Counted from the stretch's first letter, positions 23,316 through 33,580 are shown. The stretch: DNA of 64,000 nt from Aphanothece cf. minutissima CCALA 015 (GCA_003003925.1 PVWP01000008.1:116385-180384), one strand, 5' to 3'. Translations and numbers: made by a program. The notes: generated by a model from the sequence alone, not told the origin.

Positions 23316-24263
23316 TCAGGAACTGGAAGAAAAAAGACTGTTCCAACGACGCGAAAGTCTTCTGGAGATCTGGCTCGCCCCTTTGGAAAGCGCCCGAAGC
23401 GGATAGCCATTCAAGGCGGCCAACAGGCAGCACCGGAGCCCATGGAAAAGATCATTGTTGTTGAAGTAAGATGCGGCGAATCTAAGCTGATTGGTTCCAT
23501 GGACCCTACGGATCGGTGGAACAAGATCCCGCATCGCTGCGCCATAGCGTGAGTAAAAGCCTTCCACGCGGGACATCACACTTCGTTCCCTGAGCCGAAG
23601 ATTCCTGGGACTGGTCAGCTGATCAGCCGATCCCTCATTCTTGATCACCAGGGGCAGCTCGGTGAAGACCGTGGTGAATCCGGCTCCCAGGCAACGCAGA
23701 TACAGATCAATGTCACCGCCAACCCGGTGACGCTCCTCGAAGAGACCGACGTCGTCAAAGACACGACGGCAGAGCAGCAGGGCCGAGGGCCCAGAGCGCA
23801 GAAAATGCCTGCCGATGAGCAACGTTTGATGCATCGGCGACATGTAGCGATCCAGATCAGGGGTCTGGGAATCAAACTCCGATTGACCGTTCCAGCGCAC
23901 CTCCACGCCGCTGAGGGCCATCGAATGGCCTGGCTGCCTCTGCAGCGATGAGATCTGAACCTTCAAGTAGTCCGGTCTCCAGAGATCATCGGAATCAAGA
24001 AAGGCAATGTATTGCCCCCGGGCAACGCGAAGGCCATGATTTCGTGCGGCACCATGGCCAACGTTGGTGTTCAGGCTGATCAGTCGCACATCCGGATAGT
24101 TCTGCTGAACAAAGTTGACGGTATCGTCCTGCGAACAATCATCAACAACAATGATTTCCACGGTGCCGTCATACGTTTGAGCACAAACAGATTGCAGTGC
24201 CTCATTCAGCTTGTGGGCGCGATTGTATGTGGGCAGAATGACAGTGACATCGATATCAGCCAT
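23316..24263 (-). CDS. Family 2 glycosyltransferase
   Basis: 315 residues from MADIDVTVILPTYNR. GT-A fold marks are VTVILPTYNRAHKL, EIIVVDDCSQDDT and the nucleotide-sugar/metal motif FLDSDDLWR near residue 95. The C-terminal region lacks clear transmembrane helices. It transfers a sugar from an activated donor, probably onto an envelope polysaccharide or lipid; donor and acceptor are unknown. It begins 4 bases after the phosphodiesterase gene ends, so the two form an operon. Confidence 0.88.
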   Translation of the reverse strand: MADIDVTVILPTYNRAHKLNEALQSVCAQTYDGTVEIIVVDDCSQDDTVNFVQQNYPDVRLISLNTNVGHGAARNHGLRVARGQYIAFLDSDDLWRPDYLKVQISSLQRQPGHSMALSGVEVRWNGQSEFDSQTPDLDRYMSPMHQTLLIGRHFLRSGPSALLLCRRVFDDVGLFEERHRVGGDIDLYLRCLGAGFTTVFTELPLVIKNEGSADQLTSPRNLRLRERSVMSRVEGFYSRYGAAMRDLVPPIRRVHGTNQLRFAASYFNNNDLFHGLRCCLLAALNGYPLRALSKGASQISRRLSRRWNSLFSSSS

Positions 24264-24267
24264 TCGT

Positions 24268-25881
24268 CTACGTGTTTCTGGTTTGCGGACCCTCTTGTCT
24301 GGAGTCCAATGGCTCCAGAGCTGAGGCTGTGATCGCCTTCTGGATGCACGGCATGCAGGCTCCCTCGTCCCCAGGCCAATGGACATTCAGCAGGCGCGCC
24401 AAGGTAGGTGCGAAATCGAGGGCTGAGATGGGTTGACTGATGGCTCCCGATGACACTCCCGGCCCCGTCACGAAGACAATGCCTTCCGGCTTGTGATCTC
24501 CGGTTCGGACACCGGAATAGGCATTGTGGAGCCGACCGATCTTCGCGGACTCAATCGAACGCGGGGACTCCTTTCGATTCCACTCCACGATCAGATCCGG
24601 GAGATCGGCGAGGTGATGGCCCTGGTAATGGTGGGAGGTGCGCAGGACCTCCTTCACCACAGGCTCCCCTGTTTCAACATAAACAATCGCCTTCAGATCC
24701 TCCACCAGCTGCTGGCAGACCTGCTCATACTGCTCACCCATTGACACCTTTCCCCGCGGCTCTCTGCCAACCACATTGATGCGAATCGCTCCACAGGCAT
24801 CGTTGTTGCTCAGCATGAAGTACCGGCGGTCCTCCACATGAAGCGTCACTGCCGCGAAGTCGGGCACGGGAAACTCCAGGCCTGGGTTAAGGAACTTTCT
24901 GAATCGCCACCACAGCAGCTCGGGACTTCTTGCATAGGTCCGAAGCTTCCTGGCAAGGCGATCAGCCAGGCTCGAAGATGCTGGTGTGGGCCGCTTGGCT
25001 GCGTCGTGGTGATCCAGACGCAGGAGGATGCGCTCCAGGAAGGAATTCACCCCATCCTGCGGACCCATGCCATGGCTGCTGTAGACAAATACGTAGCTGT
25101 CCTTGTCCACTTCCGAAATCAGGCGTCCGATGGAAGCATCCAGCGCCCTGTAGCCCGCCAGCAGGGGATCTCCAAGCGACGCAGCCAGGAGCGGATCATG
25201 ATCAGCATGCCTGGAATCATGGAGATGCCAGCATTGATGGCCCACACAATGGGGCTCGGTGAAAACGGTGAGAAACAGATCCCAAGGTCCCTGTCGTAAA
25301 TACTTGGCCGAGAGTTTTTCCTTGGAATTGGTTCGCGCGATCATGGCCTCCACGAACTGCTGGAAGCCCTCGGGCGTTCGTTCGATGTCGTTGCACCGGG
25401 GAATCGGATTTGTTCCAAACTCAGCTTCCACCTCGGAGGCCAGCGTGGCAGGGTAGGCGTGGAAGACATCCTGCTGGTTGGCTTTGTGCACGCCCCAGTC
25501 CGTGATCTGCATGCCATTGAGCCGCTCCGACGGGGGCGTCAGGGGGACATCGATGATGGCCACCCGTTTGCCTGCTGAACTCAGAACATCCCAGAACCGC
25601 TCACCCTCAAGATCAAAGCTGTTGTGGCGATAGGTTTCATAGGTTCCAGTTCGTAGCTGGCTGAAGTTGTAGCGGCCATGGCGGGCAGCTGAGACACCTG
25701 TGGCGAACGACGGCCACACGGCACCCACATAGAAGCCGACAGGCGTGGTGGTGACACCCCAGGCCGATTGTTCCAGCAAGTGTGAAAAGGTCGGCAGCAG
25801 GCCCATGGACGACCACTGCAGGATCAGATCTTTATCTGCCGAATCGATGCCAATGAACAGAATCCGGGTGGGGCTGGCCAC
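24268..25881 (-). CDS. Alkaline-phosphatase-fold phosphodiesterase
   Basis: 537 residues from a GTG start. The type I phosphodiesterase/nucleotide pyrophosphatase fold is shown by LFIGIDSADKDLI (first metal Asp), the nucleophile region VWPSFATGVSAARHG, WDLFLTVFTEPHCVGHQCWH (metal His) and VFVYSSHGMGPQDG. No signal peptide is visible, so the site is probably cytoplasmic. Such proteins cleave phosphodiesters or nucleotide sugars. It is upstream of the GT2 gene by 4 bases, which suggests a role in glycan or glycolipid synthesis. Confidence 0.83.
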   Translation of the reverse strand: MASPTRILFIGIDSADKDLILQWSSMGLLPTFSHLLEQSAWGVTTTPVGFYVGAVWPSFATGVSAARHGRYNFSQLRTGTYETYRHNSFDLEGERFWDVLSSAGKRVAIIDVPLTPPSERLNGMQITDWGVHKANQQDVFHAYPATLASEVEAEFGTNPIPRCNDIERTPEGFQQFVEAMIARTNSKEKLSAKYLRQGPWDLFLTVFTEPHCVGHQCWHLHDSRHADHDPLLAASLGDPLLAGYRALDASIGRLISEVDKDSYVFVYSSHGMGPQDGVNSFLERILLRLDHHDAAKRPTPASSSLADRLARKLRTYARSPELLWWRFRKFLNPGLEFPVPDFAAVTLHVEDRRYFMLSNNDACGAIRINVVGREPRGKVSMGEQYEQVCQQLVEDLKAIVYVETGEPVVKEVLRTSHHYQGHHLADLPDLIVEWNRKESPRSIESAKIGRLHNAYSGVRTGDHKPEGIVFVTGPGVSSGAISQPISALDFAPTLARLLNVHWPGDEGACMPCIQKAITASALEPLDSRQEGPQTRNT

Positions 25882-26022
25882 GGCAGATCAGAGGCGAACG
25901 TCCACGTGAAGCGTTCAGGCCAGCCTAGGGCTGGACAGGATGGCTTCAACGTGCTGGGCCCCGTTGCACTGATTTCCTGCGATCAGGAAACCATGGGGCG
26001 AACAAGCATTCCGGCAGCCGGA

Positions 26023-27138
26023 TCAGCGTGGCTCCCGTGTCGGCGCCAGCGCAGGGTCAACCGCCTCCAGGAACCGTTCCGCCACCCGGTCCCAGCGGAA
26101 GGGCGCCACGTGCCCGCGGCCGTGGGCGCGGCAGCTGTGCTGAAGCTCGCTATCGGTGAGCAGCTTGAGCAGGGCCTCGGCCAGGGCCGCCGGATCCCGC
26201 GGCGGCACCAGCAGCCCGGCCCGGCCGTGGGGCACCACCTCGGGGATCGCCGTGGCCGTGGTGCTCACCACCGGCAGCCCGCTGGCCATCGCCTCGAGGA
26301 ACACGATGCCGAAGCCCTCCTGGATCGACGGCAGGCAGAACACCGCGCTGCGGCGGTACCAGTCCCGCACGGCACCGTCGTCGGGTAGGGCCCCCAGCAG
26401 CTGCACCACCGCCCCCAGCTCCAGCCGCTCCACCAGCTCCCGCAGGGCCCCGTGCTCCGGCCCGTCGCCGATCACCACCAGCCGGGCCGTCGGCAGCCGC
26501 TGGTGCACGGCCGCGAACGCCGTGATCAGATCGGCCACCCGCTTGCGGGGGTACTGGCGCGCCACGCACAGCACCGTGTGGGGCTCGCGGGCCCCATCCA
26601 GGACGGCCAGGGCGGCAGGGTCTTCAGCCGCGGGATTCCAGAGCACGGTGTCGATGCCCTCCGGCACGAGTCGCAGCCGCTCGGCCGGCACGCCGTAGTG
26701 GGCTTCGATGCGCTCGCAGCAGTAGCGGCTGGTGGAGAGCACCAGGGGCGCCCGGCGGGCGTTGAGGCGCTCCAGCCTGGAGAGGCCCCAGAGCATCACT
26801 CGCGGCCAGCCGCTCTCGCAGCGCGACTCCTCCGCCAGCACCCCCTTGATGCAGCACACGTAGGGCACCGGGCAGCGGTTCGCCACCCGGAAGCCGTCGA
26901 TGTCGAAGCCCACCACCAGGTCGTAGCGGCCCTCGGCGGCGGCCAGGCGCCGGGGCAGGCTGAGGTTGAACCAGAGGCGGCGCAGCAGCAGATTCCGCGG
27001 CCAGGCCCCCTCGGGCACCAGCCGCTCCACCGTGTGGCCCCGGGCGACCAGGGCACCCGCCAGGCCGCCGATCGCCGCCGCCGTGCCGCTGCCCTCGGCC
27101 ACGTCCTGCAGCCAGGAATCGAGAAAGGCGATGCGCAT
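26023..27138 (-). CDS. Family 4 glycosyltransferase
   Basis: 371 residues. GT-B fold: N-terminal MRIAFLDSWLQDVAEGSGTA and GLAGALVARGHTVERL; C-terminal donor domain with VLCVARQYPRKRVADLI, LVVIGDGPEH, VQLLGALPDDG, and the EGFGIVFLEAMASGLPVV block typical of GT4. A retaining transferase for envelope or exopolysaccharide sugar addition; substrate unknown. It starts 20 bases after purF on the same strand and may be co-transcribed with the pur genes. It may mark the right edge of the accessory stretch. Confidence 0.9.
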   Translation of the reverse strand: MRIAFLDSWLQDVAEGSGTAAAIGGLAGALVARGHTVERLVPEGAWPRNLLLRRLWFNLSLPRRLAAAEGRYDLVVGFDIDGFRVANRCPVPYVCCIKGVLAEESRCESGWPRVMLWGLSRLERLNARRAPLVLSTSRYCCERIEAHYGVPAERLRLVPEGIDTVLWNPAAEDPAALAVLDGAREPHTVLCVARQYPRKRVADLITAFAAVHQRLPTARLVVIGDGPEHGALRELVERLELGAVVQLLGALPDDGAVRDWYRRSAVFCLPSIQEGFGIVFLEAMASGLPVVSTTATAIPEVVPHGRAGLLVPPRDPAALAEALLKLLTDSELQHSCRAHGRGHVAPFRWDRVAERFLEAVDPALAPTREPR

Positions 27139-27158
27139 GCTGGGGCCGGCCGCCGGGC

Positions 27159-28718
27159 CTACACCCGCGCCGCCAGGCCGGTGGGCTCGAGCATCAGCTT
27201 GCTGTTGCGCACCTCGTCATCCATCTCGATCGGGTACTGGCCGTCGAAGCAGGCGGTGCAGAAATGGCTCGAGTGAGCCTGGGCCGCCTCCACCATGCCG
27301 CCCTTGGTGAGGTAGGCCAGCGAATCCACCCCCAGGTGCCGCTCGATCTCCTCCAGCGTCAGCCGGGCGGCGATCAGGTGGTCCTGGGTGTCGGTGTCGA
27401 TGCCGTAGAAGCAGGGGTGGGTGACTGGCGGTGAGCTGATCCGCATGTGCACCTCGGTGGCACCGGCATCCCGCAGGGCCTGCACCAGCTTGCGGCTGGT
27501 GGTGCCGCGCACGATCGAGTCGTCGATCACCACCACCCGCTTGCCGAAGAGCACATCGGGCAGGGGGTTGAGCTTCACCCGGATGCCCGCTTCCCGCATC
27601 GCCTGGGTGGGCTGGATGAAGGTGCGGCCCACGTAGCGGTTCTTGATCAGGCCATCGGCGAAGGGGATGCCACTCACGTGCGAATAACCAATCGCCGCCG
27701 GGATGCCCGAATCGGGCACGCCGATGACGATGTCGGCCTCCACGGGCGTTTCCCGGGCCAGCACCTCACCGATCCGCACCCGGTAGCTGTACAGCGACTC
27801 GCCGAAGAAGCGGCTGTCCGGCCGGGCGAAGTAGATCATCTCGAAGACGCACAGCTTGGGCGGCTCCTCGCACCAGCGCTGCCGCTCGGGGATCGGATCG
27901 GCCTGGCGGAAATGGATCAGCTCGCCGGGCTGCACGTCATCCACGAAGCTGGCGCCGATGATGTCGAGGCCGCAGGTCTCGCTGCTGGCCACCCACTGGC
28001 CCTGCTCCGGTTCGCCCAGCAGGCCGAACACCAGCGGCCGGATGCCGTGGCCGTCGCGCAGGGCGAACAGGCCGTCGGGGGTGCCGATCACCAGGCTGAA
28101 GGCGCCGCGGCAGCGGCCGGCGGCCTTGCGGATCGCCGCGTTCCAGCCCAGGCCGGAATCCACCGCCTCCTGCAGCGCGAAGGCGATCAGCTCCGAGTCG
28201 GTGGTGGAGGTGAACTCTCCAGCCATGTGCGCGAGCGAGTCCCGCAGCTCCGCCGCATTCACCAGGTTGCCGTTGTGGGCCAGGGCCAGGGGCCCCAGGC
28301 GCGTCATCAGCACCACGGGCTGGGCATTGCAGACCTTGCTGCTGCCGGTGGTGGAATAGCGGTTGTGGCCGATCGCCAGCTGGCCCGGCATCCGCTCCAG
28401 CACCTCCTGGTCGAACACCTGGCTCACCAGGCCCATGTCCTTGTGCAGCCGCACCTTCACATCGTCGAAGACGGCGATGCCGGCCGACTCCTGGCCGCGG
28501 TGCTGCAGGGCGTAGAGCCCGAAGTAGGTGAGATTGGCCACTGCCTGACCCGACGCCAGCACGGCGAACACGCCGCAGGCCTCCTCCGGCTTGTCGGGGC
28601 GCCCACTGGCAAGGTCGTCCTGGCCTTCGGCGGTGCTGGTTAAGGAAGCGTGCGCATCGCGGTGATCGGCGAAGGGCACGGGAGGTTCAGACCAAGGACC
28701 GGCTTCATCTTGGCCCAT
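27159..28718 (-). CDS. purF: Amidophosphoribosyltransferase
   Basis: 519 residues. PurF makes phosphoribosylamine from PRPP and glutamine, the first step of purine synthesis. The catalytic Cys48 lies in EEACGVFAV and is exposed after removal of an unusually long 47-residue propeptide. The PRPP-binding VVIDDSIVRGTT is present. Cysteines matching the 4Fe-4S cluster of the Bacillus type are seen in CGLDI, PCFYGIDT and FCTACFDG. Its ATG shares one base with the stop of purL (TAATG), so translation is coupled. The gene points towards the accessory region. Confidence 0.97.
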   Translation of the reverse strand: MGQDEAGPWSEPPVPFADHRDAHASLTSTAEGQDDLASGRPDKPEEACGVFAVLASGQAVANLTYFGLYALQHRGQESAGIAVFDDVKVRLHKDMGLVSQVFDQEVLERMPGQLAIGHNRYSTTGSSKVCNAQPVVLMTRLGPLALAHNGNLVNAAELRDSLAHMAGEFTSTTDSELIAFALQEAVDSGLGWNAAIRKAAGRCRGAFSLVIGTPDGLFALRDGHGIRPLVFGLLGEPEQGQWVASSETCGLDIIGASFVDDVQPGELIHFRQADPIPERQRWCEEPPKLCVFEMIYFARPDSRFFGESLYSYRVRIGEVLARETPVEADIVIGVPDSGIPAAIGYSHVSGIPFADGLIKNRYVGRTFIQPTQAMREAGIRVKLNPLPDVLFGKRVVVIDDSIVRGTTSRKLVQALRDAGATEVHMRISSPPVTHPCFYGIDTDTQDHLIAARLTLEEIERHLGVDSLAYLTKGGMVEAAQAHSSHFCTACFDGQYPIEMDDEVRNSKLMLEPTGLAARV

Positions 28719-31084
28719 TACCTTTCGGGTGGGGGGCCGGCCTTGCCCAGGCGGGCGGGGATCGCCTGCTCGTAGGTGTGGCGCAGCGGCTCCACCGCCA
28801 GCGCCAGCAGGGGCTCGCCGCCCCGCGCCACCACCAGGCGGGAATCCGCCGAAACCGTGCCCAGGCGCTCGGCCGGCAAGGGCTCACCCGCCTCGGACGC
28901 CGCCGCCAGGGCCTCCCGCCAGGCCGCCTCCTGCTCCGGCGCCACGGTCACCAGCACCCGGGCCCCGCCTTCGGCGAACAGCAGCCGGTCGGTGCGTCCC
29001 GCGCCGGCGGGCAGATCCACCGCGGCCCCCAGGCCGGAGGCGATGCAGCTCTCCGCCAGCGCCACCGCCAGGCCGCCGTCGGAGAGGTCGTGGGCGGAGC
29101 GCACCAGACCCGCGGCGATGGCCTGGCGCAGGAAGCCCTGCACCCGCCCCTCCAGGGCCAGATCCGTCAGCGGCGGGCGGCCCGTGAGCCGGCCGTGCAC
29201 CACCTCCAGGTAGCTGCTGCCCCCCAGCCCCAGGCGCTCGTCACCGTTCTCATCGAGCGGTACCCCCAGCAGCCAGATGGCATCGCCGGCCTGGCGCCAG
29301 GCCAGCCCCGTCACGTGGGCCAGGTCGTGCACCAGCCCCACCATGCCCACCACCGGGGTGGGGTGGATGGGCTGCATGCGGCCGTCCGGCAGGCGGGTCT
29401 CGTTGTACAGCGAGACGTTGCCGCCGGTGACCGGGGTGGCCAGGGCGCTGCAGGCCGCCGAGAGGCCCCGGCAGGCCATCGCCAGCTGCCAGTAGCCGGT
29501 GGCGGTGTCGGGGGAGGGGAAGTTGAGGTTGTCGGTGACCGCCAGGGGTTCGGCGCCCGTGCAGGAGAGGTTCCGGGCCGCCTCCGCCACCGCCGCCATC
29601 GCGCCCCGCTCCGGATCGAGGGCCACCCAGCGGTTGGGGCAGTCCACCGTGGCTGCCACGCCGCGGGTCGCCGCCTCCATGGCCCCGGGCCCCTGCTGGG
29701 GCCGCAGCCGCACCACCGCCGCATCGGCGCCGCCGGGCAGCACCACCGTGTTGGCCTGCACCTGGTGGTCGTACTGGCGGTAGACCCAGCGCTTGCTGGC
29801 GATGGTGGGGTCATCGAGAAGGCGCAGCAGGGCGTCACCCCAGCCCAGCGCTCCGTCGGCCAGCTCCAGGCCGCCGGTGGTCGCCGCCGGCAGCTGGGCT
29901 TCGCTCCACGTCCAGTGGGCCTGGATCTCGGCCGGGGGTTCGGCCAGCAGTTCGTGGTGGTTGATCGGCGTGTCGTCCGCCAGGGCGCTGGCGGGCACCT
30001 CGGCCGCCACCTCGCCGTGCTGCAGCACCCGCACCACGTTCTCCTCCAGCACCCGGCCCACCACCGCCGCCTGCAGGCCCCAGCGGCGGAAGCGCTCCAT
30101 CAGCGGCTCCTCGCGCCCGGCCGCCACCACGAACAGCATCCGCTCCTGGGATTCGCTCAGCAGGAACTCGTAGGCGCTCATGCCGGCCTCGCGGGCGGGC
30201 ACCCGGTCGAGATCCAGTTCGATGCCCAGGCCCCCCTTGGCGGCCATCTCCGAGCAGCTGCAGGTGAGGCCGGCGGCGCCCATGTCCTGGGCCGCCACCA
30301 CATCGCCGCTCTGGAAGGCCTCCAGGCAGGCCTCGATCAGCCCCTTCTCCAGGAACGGGTCGCCCACCTGCACGGCGGGCCGGTCGTCGAGGGAGGCCTC
30401 GGTGAGCTCGGCGCTGGCGAAGCTGGCGCCGCCCATGCCGTCGCGGCCGGTGGTGCTGCCCACGTAGACCACCGGATTGCCCACGCCCACCGCCCCGGAG
30501 CAGACGATGTCGTCGGTCTCCATCAGGCCCAGGGCCATGGCGTTCACCAGCGGGTTGCCGCCGTAGCTGGGGTCGAACGCCACCTCCCCGCCCACCGTCG
30601 GCACGCCGACGCAGTTGCCGTAGTGGGCGATGCCGGCCACCACCCCCTCCATCAGGCCCACGTTGCGCTCGTCCTCCAGGGGCCCGAAGCGCAGGGCGTT
30701 GAGCAGGGCGATCGGGCGCGCCCCCATGGTGAAGATGTCCCGCAGGATGCCCCCCACCCCGGTGGCCGCCCCCTGGAAGGGCTCCACCGCCGAGGGGTGG
30801 TTGTGGCTCTCGATCTTGAAGGCGAGCCGCTGGCCCTCGCCCAGGTCGACCACGCCGGCGTTCTCGCCCGGCCCCACCAGGATGCGGGGGCCGCTGGTGG
30901 GGAACTGGCCCAGCAGGGGGCGGGAGTTGCGGTAGCAGCAGTGCTCCGACCACATCACCCCGAACATGCCCAGCTCGGCCCGGTTGGGGGGTCGGCCGAG
31001 GCGACGCACGATCTCGTCGTAGTCGCCCTGGCTCAGGCCCTCCTTGCGCAGGGCCTCGGGCACCGAGAAGGACGGGGTCGACAC
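28718..31084 (-). CDS. purL: Phosphoribosylformylglycinamidine synthase subunit
   Basis: 788 residues from a GTG ([12 protein letters not shown]). Normal length for the small PurL that works with separate PurS and PurQ to convert FGAR to FGAM with ATP and ammonia. Marks include [15 protein letters not shown] with the catalytic His region, [18 protein letters not shown], and [17 protein letters not shown]. The frame is open for 125 more codons upstream but that part is low-complexity Arg/Pro and overlaps the next gene in another frame. Lies between the PRC-barrel gene and purF, all on the minus strand. Confidence 0.95.
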   Translation of the reverse strand: MSTPSFSVPEALRKEGLSQGDYDEIVRRLGRPPNRAELGMFGVMWSEHCCYRNSRPLLGQFPTSGPRILVGPGENAGVVDLGEGQRLAFKIESHNHPSAVEPFQGAATGVGGILRDIFTMGARPIALLNALRFGPLEDERNVGLMEGVVAGIAHYGNCVGVPTVGGEVAFDPSYGGNPLVNAMALGLMETDDIVCSGAVGVGNPVVYVGSTTGRDGMGGASFASAELTEASLDDRPAVQVGDPFLEKGLIEACLEAFQSGDVVAAQDMGAAGLTCSCSEMAAKGGLGIELDLDRVPAREAGMSAYEFLLSESQERMLFVVAAGREEPLMERFRRWGLQAAVVGRVLEENVVRVLQHGEVAAEVPASALADDTPINHHELLAEPPAEIQAHWTWSEAQLPAATTGGLELADGALGWGDALLRLLDDPTIASKRWVYRQYDHQVQANTVVLPGGADAAVVRLRPQQGPGAMEAATRGVAATVDCPNRWVALDPERGAMAAVAEAARNLSCTGAEPLAVTDNLNFPSPDTATGYWQLAMACRGLSAACSALATPVTGGNVSLYNETRLPDGRMQPIHPTPVVGMVGLVHDLAHVTGLAWRQAGDAIWLLGVPLDENGDERLGLGGSSYLEVVHGRLTGRPPLTDLALEGRVQGFLRQAIAAGLVRSAHDLSDGGLAVALAESCIASGLGAAVDLPAGAGRTDRLLFAEGGARVLVTVAPEQEAAWREALAAASEAGEPLPAERLGTVSADSRLVVARGGEPLLALAVEPLRHTYEQAIPARLGKAGPPPER

Positions 31085-31121
31085 AGGAACCACCGGGGGG
31101 CGCGGCAACGGCCCTCCAGTA

Positions 31122-32024
31122 TCAGATCCAGGGGTCGTCGTCCCCGTGGGGCTCCCGGCCCCGGTAACGGTCGCGGCGCGGCGCCGGCTCCACCGGGGGC
31201 GCTTCCCGGGTCTCCCGGAACTCCCGGGGCGGTGCCTGGGGCTCCTCCTCCTCGGGCCAGTCCTCGAGGGGGTCGGGTTCGTCCGGCTCGCCGGCGTAGC
31301 GCTCCTGGGGATAGGGGTCGGCCCCGGCGGGGTCATCGTCGTAGGGGTCGCGGCGCTCCCGCGCAGGGTCCGGGTCCAGGTCGGGCCAGGGCCGCTCCTC
31401 GCGGAAGGCATCCGGCCAGGGGGGCTCCTCCAGCCAGCCCTCCAGCCGCTCCTCGACACGGCCGCCCACCTCCTGCACCTGCTCCTTCCAGCGCCGCGAG
31501 CGGCGCAGCAGCTGCTGGCGCACGCTGGCGCGGGCCACCGGCAGGTCGTCGAGACCCCGCAGGGCGGTGAACACCCGGCCGGGCTGCTGGTCGACGATCC
31601 GGTCGGGGCTCAGGCGCCAGCGGCTGGTGCCCGGCAGCCGCGGGTCGCTGCGGGCCACCAGGTAATGCAGGATGCGGCCACTGCGCAGCTCCACGGCGGC
31701 GTCGGCCACCAGCCCCAGGGGCACGTCATCGGCGCCAGTGAGGGCCGCATCGATCAGGGTGGGCAGCCGCTCCAGGGTGGCGGCGTCGGTCTCCGCCGGC
31801 TCCCCCTTCACGAACACCTCCTGCTCCCCCAGCCCCCGCAGCTGGTCCAGCCGCCAGACGAGCCGCTTCTGGGCGAAGGCCGAGGGCCGGCTGGCCCAGC
31901 CCAGCAGCCGGTGCACCGGCGGGTGCATCCAGGCCAGCACCCCGGCCCCCCGCTCGAGGCCCTGATCGCACCGCACCTGCCGCCGCAGCAGATCGCTCAG
32001 CAGCAGCTGGTCGGGAAGACCCAC
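31122..32024 (-). CDS. PRC-barrel-type protein of picocyanobacteria
   Basis: 300 residues. The N-terminal 170 residues are PRC-barrel-like, with strands such as [20 protein letters not shown] and [19 protein letters not shown]. The C-terminal part is acidic, proline-rich and of low complexity ([22 protein letters not shown]). PRC barrels occur in RNA processing and photosynthetic assembly proteins; the role of this one is unknown. It lies 4 bases after dnaN and before purL, where an unnamed gene is conserved in picocyanobacteria. Confidence 0.75.
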   Translation of the reverse strand: MGLPDQLLLSDLLRRQVRCDQGLERGAGVLAWMHPPVHRLLGWASRPSAFAQKRLVWRLDQLRGLGEQEVFVKGEPAETDAATLERLPTLIDAALTGADDVPLGLVADAAVELRSGRILHYLVARSDPRLPGTSRWRLSPDRIVDQQPGRVFTALRGLDDLPVARASVRQQLLRRSRRWKEQVQEVGGRVEERLEGWLEEPPWPDAFREERPWPDLDPDPARERRDPYDDDPAGADPYPQERYAGEPDEPDPLEDWPEEEEPQAPPREFRETREAPPVEPAPRRDRYRGREPHGDDDPWI

Positions 32025-32028
32025 GGGC

Positions 32029-33186
32029 TCAGCTGGTGCGGATCTGGACGGGCATCACCAGGTAGGTGAACGCCTCATCGGCCCCCACCGGCGCCAGCAC
32101 GGCCGGGGTGGTAGCGGCGTTGCACTGCAGCACCACCTGGTCGGAGCCCATGGCCTTGAGGCCATCGAGCAGGTAGCGGACGTTGAAGGCGATCTCGATC
32201 GCCTCCCCCTCGATCGTGGCCGCCAGCGATTCCGAGCCGCTGCCCACGTCCTGGGCGTCGGCCCGGATCGTGGCCGTGCCGGCGCCCGGGTCGGCGCTGA
32301 TCTTGACCACGTTGTTGTGCTGGTCGGCCAGCACCGCCACCCGCTCGAGGGCGGCGATGAAGGCGCGGCGGTCGAGCACCATGCGGCGCTGGAAGGAGGC
32401 CGGGATCAGCTGGCGGTAGTTGGGGTAGGTGCCGTCGAGGCTGCGGCTGGTGAGCACCTGGTCGGCGGAGAGCACCACCACCTGGCCGCGCTCGCAGAAC
32501 AGGCTCAGGGGCTCCTGGGAGCCGCGGCCCGAGAGGATCCGCTCCAGCTCCCGCAGGGATCGGGCCGGCACGGTGACGGCGAAATCCTCGCCATCGGCGG
32601 CCGGCTGGTCGGTGGCCTCCACCGCGTGAGAGAGGCGCTGCACCGCCAGGCGGTGGCCGTCGGTGGCGGCGCACTCCAGGCCTTCGCCGTCCAGGCGCAG
32701 GTGGACCCCCGTCAGCAGCTGCTTGTTCTCATCGGGGCTGCTGGCGAACAGGGTAGCCCGCAGGCCCTTCACCAGGGCCTCGGCGTGGAAGCGGATCGGC
32801 GTGCCGCTCTGGGCCAGGGGCAGGTCCGGGTAGTCGTCGGCGGGCATGCCCCGCATCCGGTAGCTGCCGGAGAGGTTGGTCAGCTCCAGCTGCTCCTCGC
32901 CCTCGGGGCAGCTGAGGCTGATGGGGCTGTCGGTGGCCAGGCGGGCCACGATCTCGCCGAACATCTTCGCCGGCAGGGTGATGGCGCCGCTGGTCTCGAC
33001 GGCGGCGGGCAGGCTCGTCTGGATGCCGAGGCTGAGGTCGAAGCCGGTGAGGCTGAGGCGGCCGGTGCCCGCGTCGGCGGTGAGCAGCACGTTGGCCAGC
33101 ACCGGATGGGTGGGGCGGGTCGCCACCGCCCGGCTGACCAGCTGGAGGCTGGCGCTGAGTTCAGCCTGGGAGCAGACCAGCTTCAT
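32029..33186 (-). CDS. dnaN: DNA polymerase III beta sliding clamp
   Basis: 385 residues from MKLVCSQAELSASLQLVSRAV. Three beta-clamp domains are visible: SRAVATRPTHPVLANVLL in the first, DEN-type LLTGVHLRLDGEGLECAATDGHRLAV in the second, and the end LVMPVQIRTS in the third, which holds the peptide-binding pocket. The clamp tethers polymerase to DNA. A longer reading frame upstream (to 33474) has no clamp similarity and runs through the probable origin. In many cyanobacteria dnaN is next to the replication origin. First gene of a run dnaN, PRC, purL, purF. Confidence 0.97.
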   Translation of the reverse strand: MKLVCSQAELSASLQLVSRAVATRPTHPVLANVLLTADAGTGRLSLTGFDLSLGIQTSLPAAVETSGAITLPAKMFGEIVARLATDSPISLSCPEGEEQLELTNLSGSYRMRGMPADDYPDLPLAQSGTPIRFHAEALVKGLRATLFASSPDENKQLLTGVHLRLDGEGLECAATDGHRLAVQRLSHAVEATDQPAADGEDFAVTVPARSLRELERILSGRGSQEPLSLFCERGQVVVLSADQVLTSRSLDGTYPNYRQLIPASFQRRMVLDRRAFIAALERVAVLADQHNNVVKISADPGAGTATIRADAQDVGSGSESLAATIEGEAIEIAFNVRYLLDGLKAMGSDQVVLQCNAATTPAVLAPVGADEAFTYLVMPVQIRTS

Positions 33187-33330
33187 GGCGGGGGCCGGCG
33201 AGGGCGGCACGGCGTTCGTGAGGCCCCACGGTTTCACAGGGCGCGCCAAAGCGCAACGGGTGGTCTCCCGACTGTTCAGAGGATCAATCAAGGATTGAGA
33301 AGAAGAAAAACAGCCCGTCGCAGTAGGCGC

Positions 33331-33535
33331 GGGGGAAAACGGGTAAACAGGCTGTCTTCCCTTGGCACCACTGGTGTCTGCTGGGCGGATGGCTGGGGAA
33401 TGGGGCGCAGAAATGGGCCATTTCGAGGGGTTTTCCACCGATTCCCGGGCCTGGGGAAAGCGTGGACCGGCCACGGGGGATGTCCCTCCCCACCCTCTCC
33501 CGGCCGGTGGTGGGGAATGTCCCAGGATTTCCCCA
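33331..33535. other. Candidate replication origin upstream of dnaN
   Basis: The 394 bases between dnaN and thrC (33187-33580) have no gene. Within them I count six 9-mers close to a DnaA box: GGGGGAAAA at 33331, TGGGGAATG at 33394 and 33511, TTTTCCACC at 33431, TGGGGAAAG at 33452 and ATTTCCCCA at 33527. They suggest a local consensus near TTTTCCCCA, one base from the standard TTTTCCACA. The region is also shared by the dnaN promoter. Inference from position and repeats only. Confidence 0.5.
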
Positions 33536-33580
33536 GACGGTTGGCCCGGCGTCAGCGCCCGTGAGCGCGGCGTCAGGCGA

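Noticed and set aside
25973-25990. Seven-base inverted repeat TTTCCTG/CAGGAAA near the end of the GT4 gene
   Set aside because: No T run follows on the strand where a terminator would act; may be chance.
28778-31570. 930-codon plus-strand frame opposite purL
   Set aside because: Antisense to purL and the PRC-barrel gene; low-complexity His/Gln/Arg product.
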